NCBI RefSeq assembly: GCF_000426745.1
Contig: NZ_AUFY01000006.1
Coordinates: forward strand, 1 to 64,000
Direction: 5' to 3'
Origin: Veillonella montpellierensis DSM 17217
GTDB taxonomy: Bacteria; Bacillota; Negativicutes; Veillonellales; Veillonellaceae
Length of the DNA stretch: 64,000 bases
A program made the translations under genes and the position numbers. A model generated the notes under the pieces. It did not search any database, had not been told where the DNA came from, and saw nothing but the letters and a program-made list of their open reading frames with translations. The first letter of the stretch is position 1. Every line of letters starts with the position of its first letter. Of this stretch, positions 44,826-53,216 are shown piece by piece.

Positions 44826-45317
44826 TTAGTCAATAGATTCAATAAATTGAGCATCTTCAGGCGTAAAGCCGAAAGGTAATTCAGTTTCAACAACTTTACC
44901 TTTTTCAAAATTCATAAGAGGAATTTTAGTGAACCAAACATTATCAATCGTAATACGTTCTTTTTGTCCATCCACTGCATCCGGATCATCAAGTAAGCCA
45001 GTAAGAACGGTTCTAGGGTCATGGCCTGCACTCCATTCCTCTAACAACTTACGATGATTTCGATTGATAACATTTTTAATTTTAATTGTGCCCTCTCCTT
45101 TCAATGCTGTTACCTTACTGTCAACAGAGTTGCCAATAATTACATCTTCTCGTTGAGACTCAACACTAGCCTCAAAACTTTCAATTTCGAATACCAACTC
45201 ACCATCAAGCCACAACTTACCATGAGAGCCGTTCCAACGACGGCGGCCACGATATTGTACATCTTCAGCAGCACGAGCGAATGTTTGTAAATCAAATGTA
45301 AACGTATCTTTATTCAT
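44826..45317 (-). CDS. Tail tube protein (XkdM-like)
   Basis: 163 residues. YRGRRRWNGSHGKLWLDGEL and FEIESFEASVESQREDVIIG, then LTGLLDDPDAVDGQKERITI: the XkdM/DUF2001 tube family of contractile phages. Located right after the sheath, as expected. Confidence 0.88.
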   Translation of the reverse strand: MNKDTFTFDLQTFARAAEDVQYRGRRRWNGSHGKLWLDGELVFEIESFEASVESQREDVIIGNSVDSKVTALKGEGTIKIKNVINRNHRKLLEEWSAGHDPRTVLTGLLDDPDAVDGQKERITIDNVWFTKIPLMNFEKGKVVETELPFGFTPEDAQFIESID

Positions 45318-45335
45318 GCGTATAGTTCCTTTCTA

Positions 45336-46466
45336 TTACATTGTGAAAGTAATCTTTAAATCTTCCATAGCATCTACAAATTTAACTTTGCCTGACAAAC
45401 CAATTTGAGAGCCAGTATTGTATTCGCGAATTTGCATTTCAGTCATTTGCGATACATCTTCACCTTTAATAATGGCATAATCTTTTTGGAATTGAACGTC
45501 GATATCTACTGTATTGCCTGCTCGACTATCAAGCACATTACCAGCCAATTGACCAAAATATACTAAGATAGCCCCAATGAATAACATTTTATGATTGTAA
45601 TCGTTGATGTATTTACCAACATAGTACTTTTTAAATGTATCACGAATATCATCCGTAACCATGTCAACACCTTCCATGATTTTAATCTTTCGGAACTCTT
45701 CGCCTTTATCAGTTGTGAATGTTTGCAAGGAATTGCAAGCACGAGCAATTTTAACACCCTCACCATCTTCTTCATCAAATAAATGCAATTCGCCTTTATC
45801 AATGCGATCATTTAAGTCTTCATATACTTTAACAGACTCAACTTCGGTTAATTTGTAATATGTAGCCGAGCGGTCTAATGCCAATCCGGCTAAGATACCC
45901 GCAATGCGAGCCGTATATTCGATTGGAGTGTACGTTTTATATTGTGTTTGGCCTTTAGAATTTTGTCCGGTAGCCACTTTTATATCTTCCGTACAGAAGT
46001 TAACTACCCTCTCATGGTCAGATGCCACACCTCCAACGACTGCTTTTACAGTCTTACGGCTGTTATTGCATTCAGCTTTAATATACGATGCCAAATCTTG
46101 TTGCTCTTGTAGCGTGCCAGTAGGTGCTGCAATATAGTTGTATCGAATATGTTTCAACTGCTTCAATAATGTAGCTTGTGTATTTTTAGCCGCTTGCACA
46201 CTTGCCTTAGGTAATGTGTATACCAAAACACGTAAAGGAGTGCCATCAAGACATTTCTTAATAAGATCTGTACAAGCTTCATCAAATACGCTATCAGGAA
46301 TATCAGACACATCAGAAATCTTATATTTATTAGATGTATCCGTGCTTTCGCATTTTAAAATCAATACAACCACGCCACGTGCAGAACGTTTAATCGCTGT
46401 AATCCCTTTTGTTTTAAAGTCAATTAAGACTTGTGGCAATCCAAATTTTTCGGTTTCGTTAGCCAT
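45336..46466 (-). CDS. Contractile tail sheath protein (XkdK-like)
   Basis: 376 residues. GLPQVLIDFKTKGITAIKRS start, YNYIAAPTGTLQEQQDLASY in the middle and DVQFQKDYAIIKGEDVSQMT near the end are characteristic of the Firmicutes sheath family. It shows that this prophage is a myophage. Ends KVKFVDAMEDLKITFTM, a typical sheath C-terminus. Confidence 0.92.
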   Translation of the reverse strand: MANETEKFGLPQVLIDFKTKGITAIKRSARGVVVLILKCESTDTSNKYKISDVSDIPDSVFDEACTDLIKKCLDGTPLRVLVYTLPKASVQAAKNTQATLLKQLKHIRYNYIAAPTGTLQEQQDLASYIKAECNNSRKTVKAVVGGVASDHERVVNFCTEDIKVATGQNSKGQTQYKTYTPIEYTARIAGILAGLALDRSATYYKLTEVESVKVYEDLNDRIDKGELHLFDEEDGEGVKIARACNSLQTFTTDKGEEFRKIKIMEGVDMVTDDIRDTFKKYYVGKYINDYNHKMLFIGAILVYFGQLAGNVLDSRAGNTVDIDVQFQKDYAIIKGEDVSQMTEMQIREYNTGSQIGLSGKVKFVDAMEDLKITFTM

Positions 46467-46935
46467 TAGTTACCTCCTCAATTAAATGAACACCATTAAG
46501 GCTAAGAGTAAGAGTTTCAATAACTTCATTTTGAATAAATCCTACTTCTTTATCCGTAAATGCATCTTCAAATTCTAAATTAAATATAAAGTGTAATACT
46601 TCATCTATAAATGTATGTTCAAAATTATTGATGGTTATATATCTATCATCAACTTTGATTCCTGGTCTAAACATACACTCTAAACTATCTGACATATCGT
46701 ATAATTCGGCTCGTTTAATTCGACCCTGTGTATCCTCCATAGTCCTAAAAGTAATATCTATCTGTATTACTCTATTAAAATAGGTATCATCACCTATCCC
46801 ATTATGTACAAACATTTCTACATAAAAATAAGGCACATTCGACTTTTCTACATTGTCAAAATATACCTTATATGTTGGATATCTACCTTTTAAAATATCT
46901 ATTAGAGCTTTCTGTATATGTCTTAATTTAATCAT
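46459..46935 (-). CDS. Phage tail terminator family protein
   Basis: 158 residues, IKLRHIQKALIDILKGRYPT start and strands such as RVIQIDITFRTMED, fitting the DUF6838-like tail terminator group that caps the tube before head joining. Overlaps both neighbours by 8 bases. Confidence 0.65.
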   Translation of the reverse strand: MIKLRHIQKALIDILKGRYPTYKVYFDNVEKSNVPYFYVEMFVHNGIGDDTYFNRVIQIDITFRTMEDTQGRIKRAELYDMSDSLECMFRPGIKVDDRYITINNFEHTFIDEVLHFIFNLEFEDAFTDKEVGFIQNEVIETLTLSLNGVHLIEEVTNG

Positions 46936-47293
46936 CTAATAAGTTCCTCATAATCGTTCGGGTGTTCCGTAAAAATTTACTTTTAAACCCTACTATAGAA
47001 CGATGTAACATCTTTCTACCTTTCACAAATCCACCTTTCGAAGTTCTATGCCCATACTCTACATGATTAGCATACTCTGTATTATTGTATATCTCGATAA
47101 CCCCGCTATTAACAGCGGTGTGCTTCCACGCATTACGAAGTGTACCAGTATCTACAGGTGTTTTCATTTTTACATCATTAATAAGCAATTCTGCTTGTTG
47201 TGTTAATAATGTATCTCTATGTTCAGGATATTCTGCTACTATTTTTTTCCATTTAGCATTGAGCATATCAAATCCATTAATCCTTACACCCAT
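46928..47293 (-). CDS. HK97 gp10-like tail completion protein
   Basis: 121 residues. KMKTPVDTGTLRNAWKHTAV and YNNTEYANHVEYGHRTSKGG are the diagnostic HK97-gp10 motifs. Involved in the neck/tail-completion ring. Confidence 0.85.
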   Translation of the reverse strand: MGVRINGFDMLNAKWKKIVAEYPEHRDTLLTQQAELLINDVKMKTPVDTGTLRNAWKHTAVNSGVIEIYNNTEYANHVEYGHRTSKGGFVKGRKMLHRSIVGFKSKFLRNTRTIMRNLLDD

Positions 47294-47296
47294 ATA

Positions 47297-47659
47297 TTAC
47301 GCCTCACTCATTCTAAATAATGCTATCTCTTGATGTGACATATACTTAAATGACGTATCAGATCTCATAACAAAGGTCTGTCCTTTATGGTGAATAGTAA
47401 TGATGTCATTCTCTTTTACATCATACTCAATAGGCAACGATAGGCGTAAACAATTTTTGATCAAAAACGCCCCATCTGTAGGTTGGCCATTCATACTGGC
47501 TTGTCTCATCTGTCCTAGCTTACAAGGAATGTCTGTGTATATATCTTTCATCTCGTACACATCAGCCCCTATATCATCGGTTGTTTCTACTTGCCTTGCA
47601 ATAGTACACACATCTTTATACATGTACTGGGCAAGTAGTGCACTATATGTATTACCCAT
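47297..47659 (-). CDS. Head closure protein (gp16-like)
   Basis: 120 residues: CTIARQVETTDDIGADVYEM, DIPCKLGQMRQASM, VKENDIITIHHKGQTFVMRS. Small beta-rich head-closure fold at the conserved position between connector and gp10. Overlaps the connector by 8 bases. Confidence 0.65.
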   Translation of the reverse strand: MGNTYSALLAQYMYKDVCTIARQVETTDDIGADVYEMKDIYTDIPCKLGQMRQASMNGQPTDGAFLIKNCLRLSLPIEYDVKENDIITIHHKGQTFVMRSDTSFKYMSHQEIALFRMSEA

Positions 47660-48050
47660 TAGACCATACCACCTTACGATATAAATTTAGTTTAGACTTG
47701 ATAGAATCAAAATCTTGTTCACTAATGCATCCAATTGGCGACATATCCGATATGGCCCATGTAAACTCAACATCATTTTCTTTTAATGACTTTAACGGGC
47801 CTTGTGATTGGTTCAATGTGTCCTTGCTATACTTTACAGCTAATTCCGCACCAGTATAGACCAACGAACGAGGGAAGTCTGTTCTATGGCAATAATCCAT
47901 ACAATCTAGTACGAACTTTTCAACAAAGAAAGAAATAGGCTCTAGGTTCTTTTTGTCCATGGTCGTATCAAGCATAAACAACATTCGTTTAGCTGTATCT
48001 GCAATACACTGTACCGCCTCTTCATAACTTATATACTTCACATTGGCCAT
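47652..48050 (-). CDS. Head-tail connector (gp15-like)
   Basis: 132 residues, largely helical (MANVKYISYEEAVQCIADTA, EKFVLDCMDYCHRTDFP). Position and size fit the gp15-like adaptor below the portal. SD AAGGAGGTG. Confidence 0.6.
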   Translation of the reverse strand: MANVKYISYEEAVQCIADTAKRMLFMLDTTMDKKNLEPISFFVEKFVLDCMDYCHRTDFPRSLVYTGAELAVKYSKDTLNQSQGPLKSLKENDVEFTWAISDMSPIGCISEQDFDSIKSKLNLYRKVVWSNG

Positions 48051-48083
48051 ATCCCACCTCCTTTTAGGTATTAAAAAAGCACC

Positions 48084-48353
48084 CTATGTAGAGTGCTTAA
48101 TTTTATAGCTTTTATAATCGTTACTAAGTCCTTCTAATAAATAAAGAAAATATTTGACAGCTGCCTCTTCTTCTTTAAAATATTTCACTTCATAATCTAC
48201 ATATCGCTCTGTATAATATACACAAATTCCTTTCGGAGTGCTTTCTAGTACAACTCCCCCAGAACTAACCTCTGACCCATCAGCCTCTATATTATATGAA
48301 GTTTTAGAAATGCCAATTCTTGGCAAAAACTTTTGTAATTCCTTGATATTCAT
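48084..48353 (-). CDS. Candidate immunity protein for the MuF-TNT toxin
   Basis: 89 residues, MNIKELQKFLPRIGISKTSY followed by NIEADGSEVSSGGVVL, ending YKSYKIKHST; acidic, single small alpha/beta domain, no signal. It starts 1 base after the toxin-bearing head protein and interrupts the otherwise tight run of connector genes. Immunity genes sit in exactly this place next to MuF toxins. It would bind and block the NAD-glycohydrolase domain in the lysogen. Confidence 0.6.
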   Translation of the reverse strand: MNIKELQKFLPRIGISKTSYNIEADGSEVSSGGVVLESTPKGICVYYTERYVDYEVKYFKEEEAAVKYFLYLLEGLSNDYKSYKIKHST

Positions 48354-48354
48354 A

Positions 48355-50070
48355 TCAAAATACCTCTTCTAAATATCCAGAGTTTAGATAGTGCAAAATT
48401 GGTTTATCAACTTTATACTGCATTCCACCACCTACTTGATTAAATGCGGGTGCAACAATGCCTACCTTAACCGGCAAAGGCTTTAGTACACGATATATAT
48501 GCTTATTTTTAATATGTGTTTCCTCATCATAAGGCATTCCTCGATATGAGAATTCTGTTTCTAATGGAGCGACATAACTTCCTGCTACACCTCCATATCG
48601 AGATACACAATATCCGATTGGTAGCTTACTATCCCACAATTCGCCTACAGCTCCATTATTTGGTGGATACAAAGGCAGCCCCTCATCTGTAAACCATCGA
48701 TTAATCTTATCTTTACCTATAGTATACTCTAGCGGTTTAAAGTCTTCAAGCTTTTTATTATCTACCACATGTTTAGCTAATCGGTACTCATTCACTTCCT
48801 TCACAAGCACCATTTTAATAAAGTTATCAGATAAATGCTTAAGGTTTTTCTCCATTCGTTCTTGATCCGTATACGTAGGTTGATCAAAATATCGAATGGC
48901 GGCTTTAACTCGATTTTCTCCAATAGAAACTTTTTCTAAATCATCAGGCATGCGAAGTGTAATTAATTTGCCATTATCTTTGAAGTGAATTGGTCTATTT
49001 TCTCTCTTCCACTCATCAAACGTCTTAGATTTATCTACATACACAGCTTTCCAATCGTCATAGTCCATATTGCGAGGTACTTTCTCATATCGCACAGGTT
49101 CTCTCTTATTAACTTTTTCAATCTTACCAATACGAGAACCACTAGTCGCTTTCTTATCTAGCGTACCTGCTATTGTGGATCTACATCGCGGATGCAGAGG
49201 CGGAACATTCGTTCCAACTTCAGCATCTGCAACAGGATATATATTGTTATCATGTTGACGGCAAGTCGAAGATGTTCGTTTATCGAGTGTTGCTATAAAT
49301 TGAAAGTACTCCATATTAGCAGACTTCAAAGAGTCTAATGTAGCTTGATTATGAATATAATTAAGTTCCGTGCGAACTAATCGAACGGCATCATTTTTGC
49401 CTACTCCCATTCGTTGCTGCACTTCTTTAGCTAGATTATTAACAGATACTCCTCTATGTACACCATTCAAAATAGTATCCTGTATTGTTTTGGTGAGCTT
49501 ATCAGCATTCTTCCATATCCGTTCACTATAATTTTTACCGCTCCAAGGAGTCCGTAGTATATCTTCCATATGTGCATTATCTATAGCTACTTGCAATGGT
49601 CCCTTACCTCGTTTACCTAGTTCATATGCAGAATGCAAGCGATTATCTTTATATGCAGACTTTAGAAATCCTGTAATCGATGCATTTGTCTTTTGACCTA
49701 GCTTATCAATCTCAATGAGCGTATCTCCATACAGCTTATCAAGTCTTGATATACGAGAACGCATAGAAAGAGTATTTAATTCCAGTAATGTTTTATGATT
49801 ACCAGTTTCTTTATACTCTTTCATGTATTCTTCAATGTCTTTTTTCCATGTTCTAAACTCAGGACCATTGATCAGCTTCTTTGCTTTAATAATAGATATT
49901 CCATTATCATCAGCAAACTTCCCATAAAGTTGTTCGATGTTAGCTTGAATGCGTTGAGCTGACCGTTCATAATGAGCGGCTAGCTCTTTTTCGATTGTTT
50001 CACGGCTCTTTTTGTTCCATTCTTCCTCTCGTTCGATACTACGCCTTGCCCAATATGAATCAGCCCCCAT
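48355..50070 (-). CDS. MuF minor head protein with C-terminal TNT-like toxin
   Basis: 571 residues. The first 310 are an SPP1 gp7/MuF head-morphogenesis domain (KNDAVRLVRTELNYIHNQAT, SSTCRQHDNN, PPLHPRCRSTIAG). Residues about 455-571 match TNT NAD(P) glycohydrolases: INRWFTDEGLPLYPPNNGAV, LPIGYCVSRYGGVAGSYVAP, SYRGMPY, PLPVKVGIVAPAFNQVGGGM and QYKVDKP, with the catalytic Gln in GGGMQY. The domain would hydrolyse NAD once delivered with phage DNA or released. It lies downstream of the capsid gene, not between portal and scaffold as in SPP1, and the next gene is a probable immunity protein. Confidence 0.82.
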   Translation of the reverse strand: MGADSYWARRSIEREEEWNKKSRETIEKELAAHYERSAQRIQANIEQLYGKFADDNGISIIKAKKLINGPEFRTWKKDIEEYMKEYKETGNHKTLLELNTLSMRSRISRLDKLYGDTLIEIDKLGQKTNASITGFLKSAYKDNRLHSAYELGKRGKGPLQVAIDNAHMEDILRTPWSGKNYSERIWKNADKLTKTIQDTILNGVHRGVSVNNLAKEVQQRMGVGKNDAVRLVRTELNYIHNQATLDSLKSANMEYFQFIATLDKRTSSTCRQHDNNIYPVADAEVGTNVPPLHPRCRSTIAGTLDKKATSGSRIGKIEKVNKREPVRYEKVPRNMDYDDWKAVYVDKSKTFDEWKRENRPIHFKDNGKLITLRMPDDLEKVSIGENRVKAAIRYFDQPTYTDQERMEKNLKHLSDNFIKMVLVKEVNEYRLAKHVVDNKKLEDFKPLEYTIGKDKINRWFTDEGLPLYPPNNGAVGELWDSKLPIGYCVSRYGGVAGSYVAPLETEFSYRGMPYDEETHIKNKHIYRVLKPLPVKVGIVAPAFNQVGGGMQYKVDKPILHYLNSGYLEEVF

Positions 50071-50074
50071 AATT

Positions 50075-51043
50075 CTATCCTAATTTATGTACAAATTTAA
50101 CGATTCGAATTTTCTTAGGATCATATACACGTTTCCAGTTTTTGCTGTCTTTTAACTCGTCACGAGATACAGACTCAACATGTGCGCGCGTTTTATTTTG
50201 CCATGCCACCCCACGTGGATGCAAAATAAATGCTTTTCGCATAATTAAATAATCAATACCAGACCCTTTCTTTTCATCGCGATCAACTGCTGCTTGTTTT
50301 AATCCTACTGGATTACCCACACCATATGCGATAGCACCTTCACCAAATAAGTACGTTGTATACTTATCTGTATCTACAGGGCAACCATCATCTACAATGA
50401 CACGACGGCCCATATATGTATCAAATGATACAGCATCAGACTGGCGAATTGTTTGTATTAAGTTCAATTTATCTAAGTAGGATCTAGTTGCAGAATGCAT
50501 AACAACTGCGGTTAAAGAATTTCGAGCATCCCCCATCAATTGCATTGCATCGATAAAAGCCTCTCCTGAAAAGTTAGCCGCTTTACCTACTCCATCTGTA
50601 ATATTTAGTACATGCCCTGTCATACTAGCGGATGAAAATACCCCATCAAGAATATTTAATAATTCTTTTTGATGATCACGAGCCCAAAACCCCGCAGTTA
50701 AATCGCCAATAGCTTTCATAGGGTCAGTACCAGATAATTGAGCTGCTAAATCTGTAGAACTCCACATTTTAGCACGGCGAATTGTAGTGGATGTATCTTG
50801 ATTAGATGTAATTTTATCAGCCGTAAGGTCTTGCCCTTCAATTATATCTTCAGAATCGCCTGTTAAATCATTAAAGAATGGCATGTTATGTACTTGTGCT
50901 GGTTCACTTGCTAACTGGTCAAATTGAGAGTCGCGAGTAAGAATGCCAGATTGAAAAATAGAGGATAATTCCTCTGTACGATTTACCACATAATCTGTAA
51001 AAAACGGTGTAGGATTAATAATATCTTGTAACGTTGTTCCCAT
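50075..51043 (-). CDS. Major capsid protein
   Basis: 322 residues with HK97-like capsid features: RDSQFDQLASEPAQVHNMPF, TIRRAKMWSSTDLAAQLSGT, VMHSATRSYLDKLNLIQTIR and VIVDDGCPVDTDKYTTYLFG. Main shell protein, directly after the scaffold gene. SD GGAGGTAA. Confidence 0.88.
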   Translation of the reverse strand: MGTTLQDIINPTPFFTDYVVNRTEELSSIFQSGILTRDSQFDQLASEPAQVHNMPFFNDLTGDSEDIIEGQDLTADKITSNQDTSTTIRRAKMWSSTDLAAQLSGTDPMKAIGDLTAGFWARDHQKELLNILDGVFSSASMTGHVLNITDGVGKAANFSGEAFIDAMQLMGDARNSLTAVVMHSATRSYLDKLNLIQTIRQSDAVSFDTYMGRRVIVDDGCPVDTDKYTTYLFGEGAIAYGVGNPVGLKQAAVDRDEKKGSGIDYLIMRKAFILHPRGVAWQNKTRAHVESVSRDELKDSKNWKRVYDPKKIRIVKFVHKLG

Positions 51044-51058
51044 AAGTTACCTCCTGAA

Positions 51059-51691
51059 TTAAAAGTTAATTTCAACGCCTGCTTCACTTGCTAATTGTTT
51101 AGCCTTTACAGGGTCTTTTGAGAATAATTTAGCTTGTTGCGTTAGATTGTAATGTTCTTTAGAGAATGGATTGTTTGTGTGTGTACCGCTACCCTTATTA
51201 GGGTCATATTTAAATTTAGGATCACCTTCAGGTTTAAACAAGAACGATTTAGACGTCTTTAATTCTTTTAATTGTTCTTGTAAACCAGTTACTTTGCCAT
51301 CTTCACCAAGAATAAGCTTAGACTTATCAATCAAATTAGCTACGAGTTCAGCGTCCTGAGCCGTATCTCCGATTGCTAGTTGAACAGCGGTTGATATTTT
51401 TAAATTCTTCAAATCTTGCTCCGCTTGTAAAGCATTCGCTTTATTTTCGGCTTGCAATTCAGTGATTTTTTCTTTTAGTGCTGTAATATCACCTTCACTA
51501 TCCTTTAATGTTTTCAGCTGTTTATCACGATCTGCAACAGCATTTTCAAGGTTTTTCTTTTCCGCGTTTACCTCATTAAAACGCGACTTCGGTACATATT
51601 CACCATCGAGAAATTCTTTAAATTGTTTTGTCGCTTCGTCAATTTTATCCTCTGCGATACCCAATTTTTCTAATAGTTCCTTGAATGTCAT
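51059..51691 (-). CDS. Capsid scaffold (GP20-like)
   Basis: 210 residues. KELLEKLGIAEDKIDEATKQ start, a long coiled coil (residues 40-105) and the FNEVNAEKKNLENAVADRDK pattern, matching phage minor structural GP20 scaffolds. C-terminal KAKQLASEAGVEINF probably contacts the capsid. Expected to leave the procapsid after assembly. Confidence 0.87.
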   Translation of the reverse strand: MTFKELLEKLGIAEDKIDEATKQFKEFLDGEYVPKSRFNEVNAEKKNLENAVADRDKQLKTLKDSEGDITALKEKITELQAENKANALQAEQDLKNLKISTAVQLAIGDTAQDAELVANLIDKSKLILGEDGKVTGLQEQLKELKTSKSFLFKPEGDPKFKYDPNKGSGTHTNNPFSKEHYNLTQQAKLFSKDPVKAKQLASEAGVEINF

Positions 51692-51751
51692 ATGTTTTCT
51701 CCTTCCGGTTTTTACCGTGGTTCACCTGCCACGAGTTACTAGAGATTTAAT

Positions 51752-53203
51752 TTATATATATGACGATTGGTCTTTTTCTTCATCATTGTCATGGTCGTTT
51801 ATAGAGCCATCGTCATGATGTTCATGTTGCCAATCATCATAAATATCATTGTTAGATTCTGCCTCTTCGGCTTTAATTTGTTTAAGTTCCTCGTTGACAT
51901 CTTCAACAAACGGATGATGTGCAAGAATGCTGCGTTTAGATATAACCCCCATGGATTGTGAGCACATATTAACTAAATCACTATCGTTCTTAACTGATGT
52001 ACGAGTCCATGTTTGTGTGACGGTTACCTTATCATTACCGTGGAATCTACAAATAGCACGAATAAGCTGATTAAACCCCAATTGAAACTCCGTTTCCATC
52101 ATGCCCGCTTTTAATTCAAGTAACGTGTACAAGAATTTCATAGCTTCACCACTTGTGCCATCTAATCCCTGTTGCTGTGGATCCACGCCTTGCCCCATGT
52201 CAAAAATAGCTTTACGAGTAATATTGAGAAGTTCCTTACGTGCCTCAATCGGAATATCTATTGTTAATGTTGAAATACCGCTTCTATCATCTGGCCCTGT
52301 AGAATCCATTTGAATCGCCTTATATTTTTTCATCCCATTCAAGAACTCTGCCAAATCTTCACCACCATAGTTAGTCAGTACGAATATAACTTCTTGCACA
52401 TCTTCTAAATCATTCAAGAATCCGCTATAAGTTTTATCATATACATCAATAAGTTTCTTAATACGGTTTAAATCTGGCGTATATGTAGCATTGTTAGCAA
52501 ATGGGATAAACGGGACGGCTCCCATATTGTGAGGCATAGTATCTACTTTTGCCATTGCACCAGTAGGATCAATCATTGTAAATGCTAAATAAGGTTGAAT
52601 TCGGTCTACTATATCCCAACTTCGGATAGAAAAGGCTTGTACCTCCTTATCGTTCCAAAATTCATAGACTGTTATATTTTCGCCCACTTCGTTTGTATCT
52701 TCATACACTCTAAATACGCCCTCTAATTTAGTATTAATATGATTATTCCATATTGGGACTATTTGAGTTGCTGAAACAGTAACCCATTGAAATTTATTAT
52801 CTTCATCTATCCAATAATGAACCCATGCTATGCCGCCGTTTGTCGCTTTAACAGATAAATCTTTGCACTTCTTCTCATAAGCATCCCCCAAATCGTCAAG
52901 GATTGCCTTGTTTAATGTGTCATTTTTAACGTCAAATATAGGTGGTGCTGTAAACATGTATGCTGTTTTTTGATCTACTAACAATGGATAAAAAGAATAG
53001 GCGATACGATTATCTGCTTGATGCATGGGATTAAACGTGTCGCCTTTTTGTCTTGCTTCTTCCTGATTTTTAGGTTTTTCTTTTAAGTAATTAATATCAT
53101 TGTCTACATTATAATAGCGTTCAGATACCCTTGTTTGTGAAATAACGTTGCTATGTCCAGGTATATGCTTTTTTATTAATTTCTTAATTAATTCAATATC
53201 CAA
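51752..53203 (-). CDS. Portal protein (SPP1 gp6-like)
   Basis: 483 residues. RVSERYYNVDNDINYLKEKP, NRIAYSFYPLLVDQKTAYMF and AMKFLYTLLELKAGMMETEF are conserved in SPP1-type portals. Ends with an acidic His/Asp-rich tail (DDWQHEHHDDGSINDHDNDE). Forms the dodecameric DNA gate. Follows terL by 13 bases. Confidence 0.92.
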   Translation of the reverse strand: MDIELIKKLIKKHIPGHSNVISQTRVSERYYNVDNDINYLKEKPKNQEEARQKGDTFNPMHQADNRIAYSFYPLLVDQKTAYMFTAPPIFDVKNDTLNKAILDDLGDAYEKKCKDLSVKATNGGIAWVHYWIDEDNKFQWVTVSATQIVPIWNNHINTKLEGVFRVYEDTNEVGENITVYEFWNDKEVQAFSIRSWDIVDRIQPYLAFTMIDPTGAMAKVDTMPHNMGAVPFIPFANNATYTPDLNRIKKLIDVYDKTYSGFLNDLEDVQEVIFVLTNYGGEDLAEFLNGMKKYKAIQMDSTGPDDRSGISTLTIDIPIEARKELLNITRKAIFDMGQGVDPQQQGLDGTSGEAMKFLYTLLELKAGMMETEFQLGFNQLIRAICRFHGNDKVTVTQTWTRTSVKNDSDLVNMCSQSMGVISKRSILAHHPFVEDVNEELKQIKAEEAESNNDIYDDWQHEHHDDGSINDHDNDEEKDQSSYI

Positions 53204-53216
53204 TCTATCACCTTCC

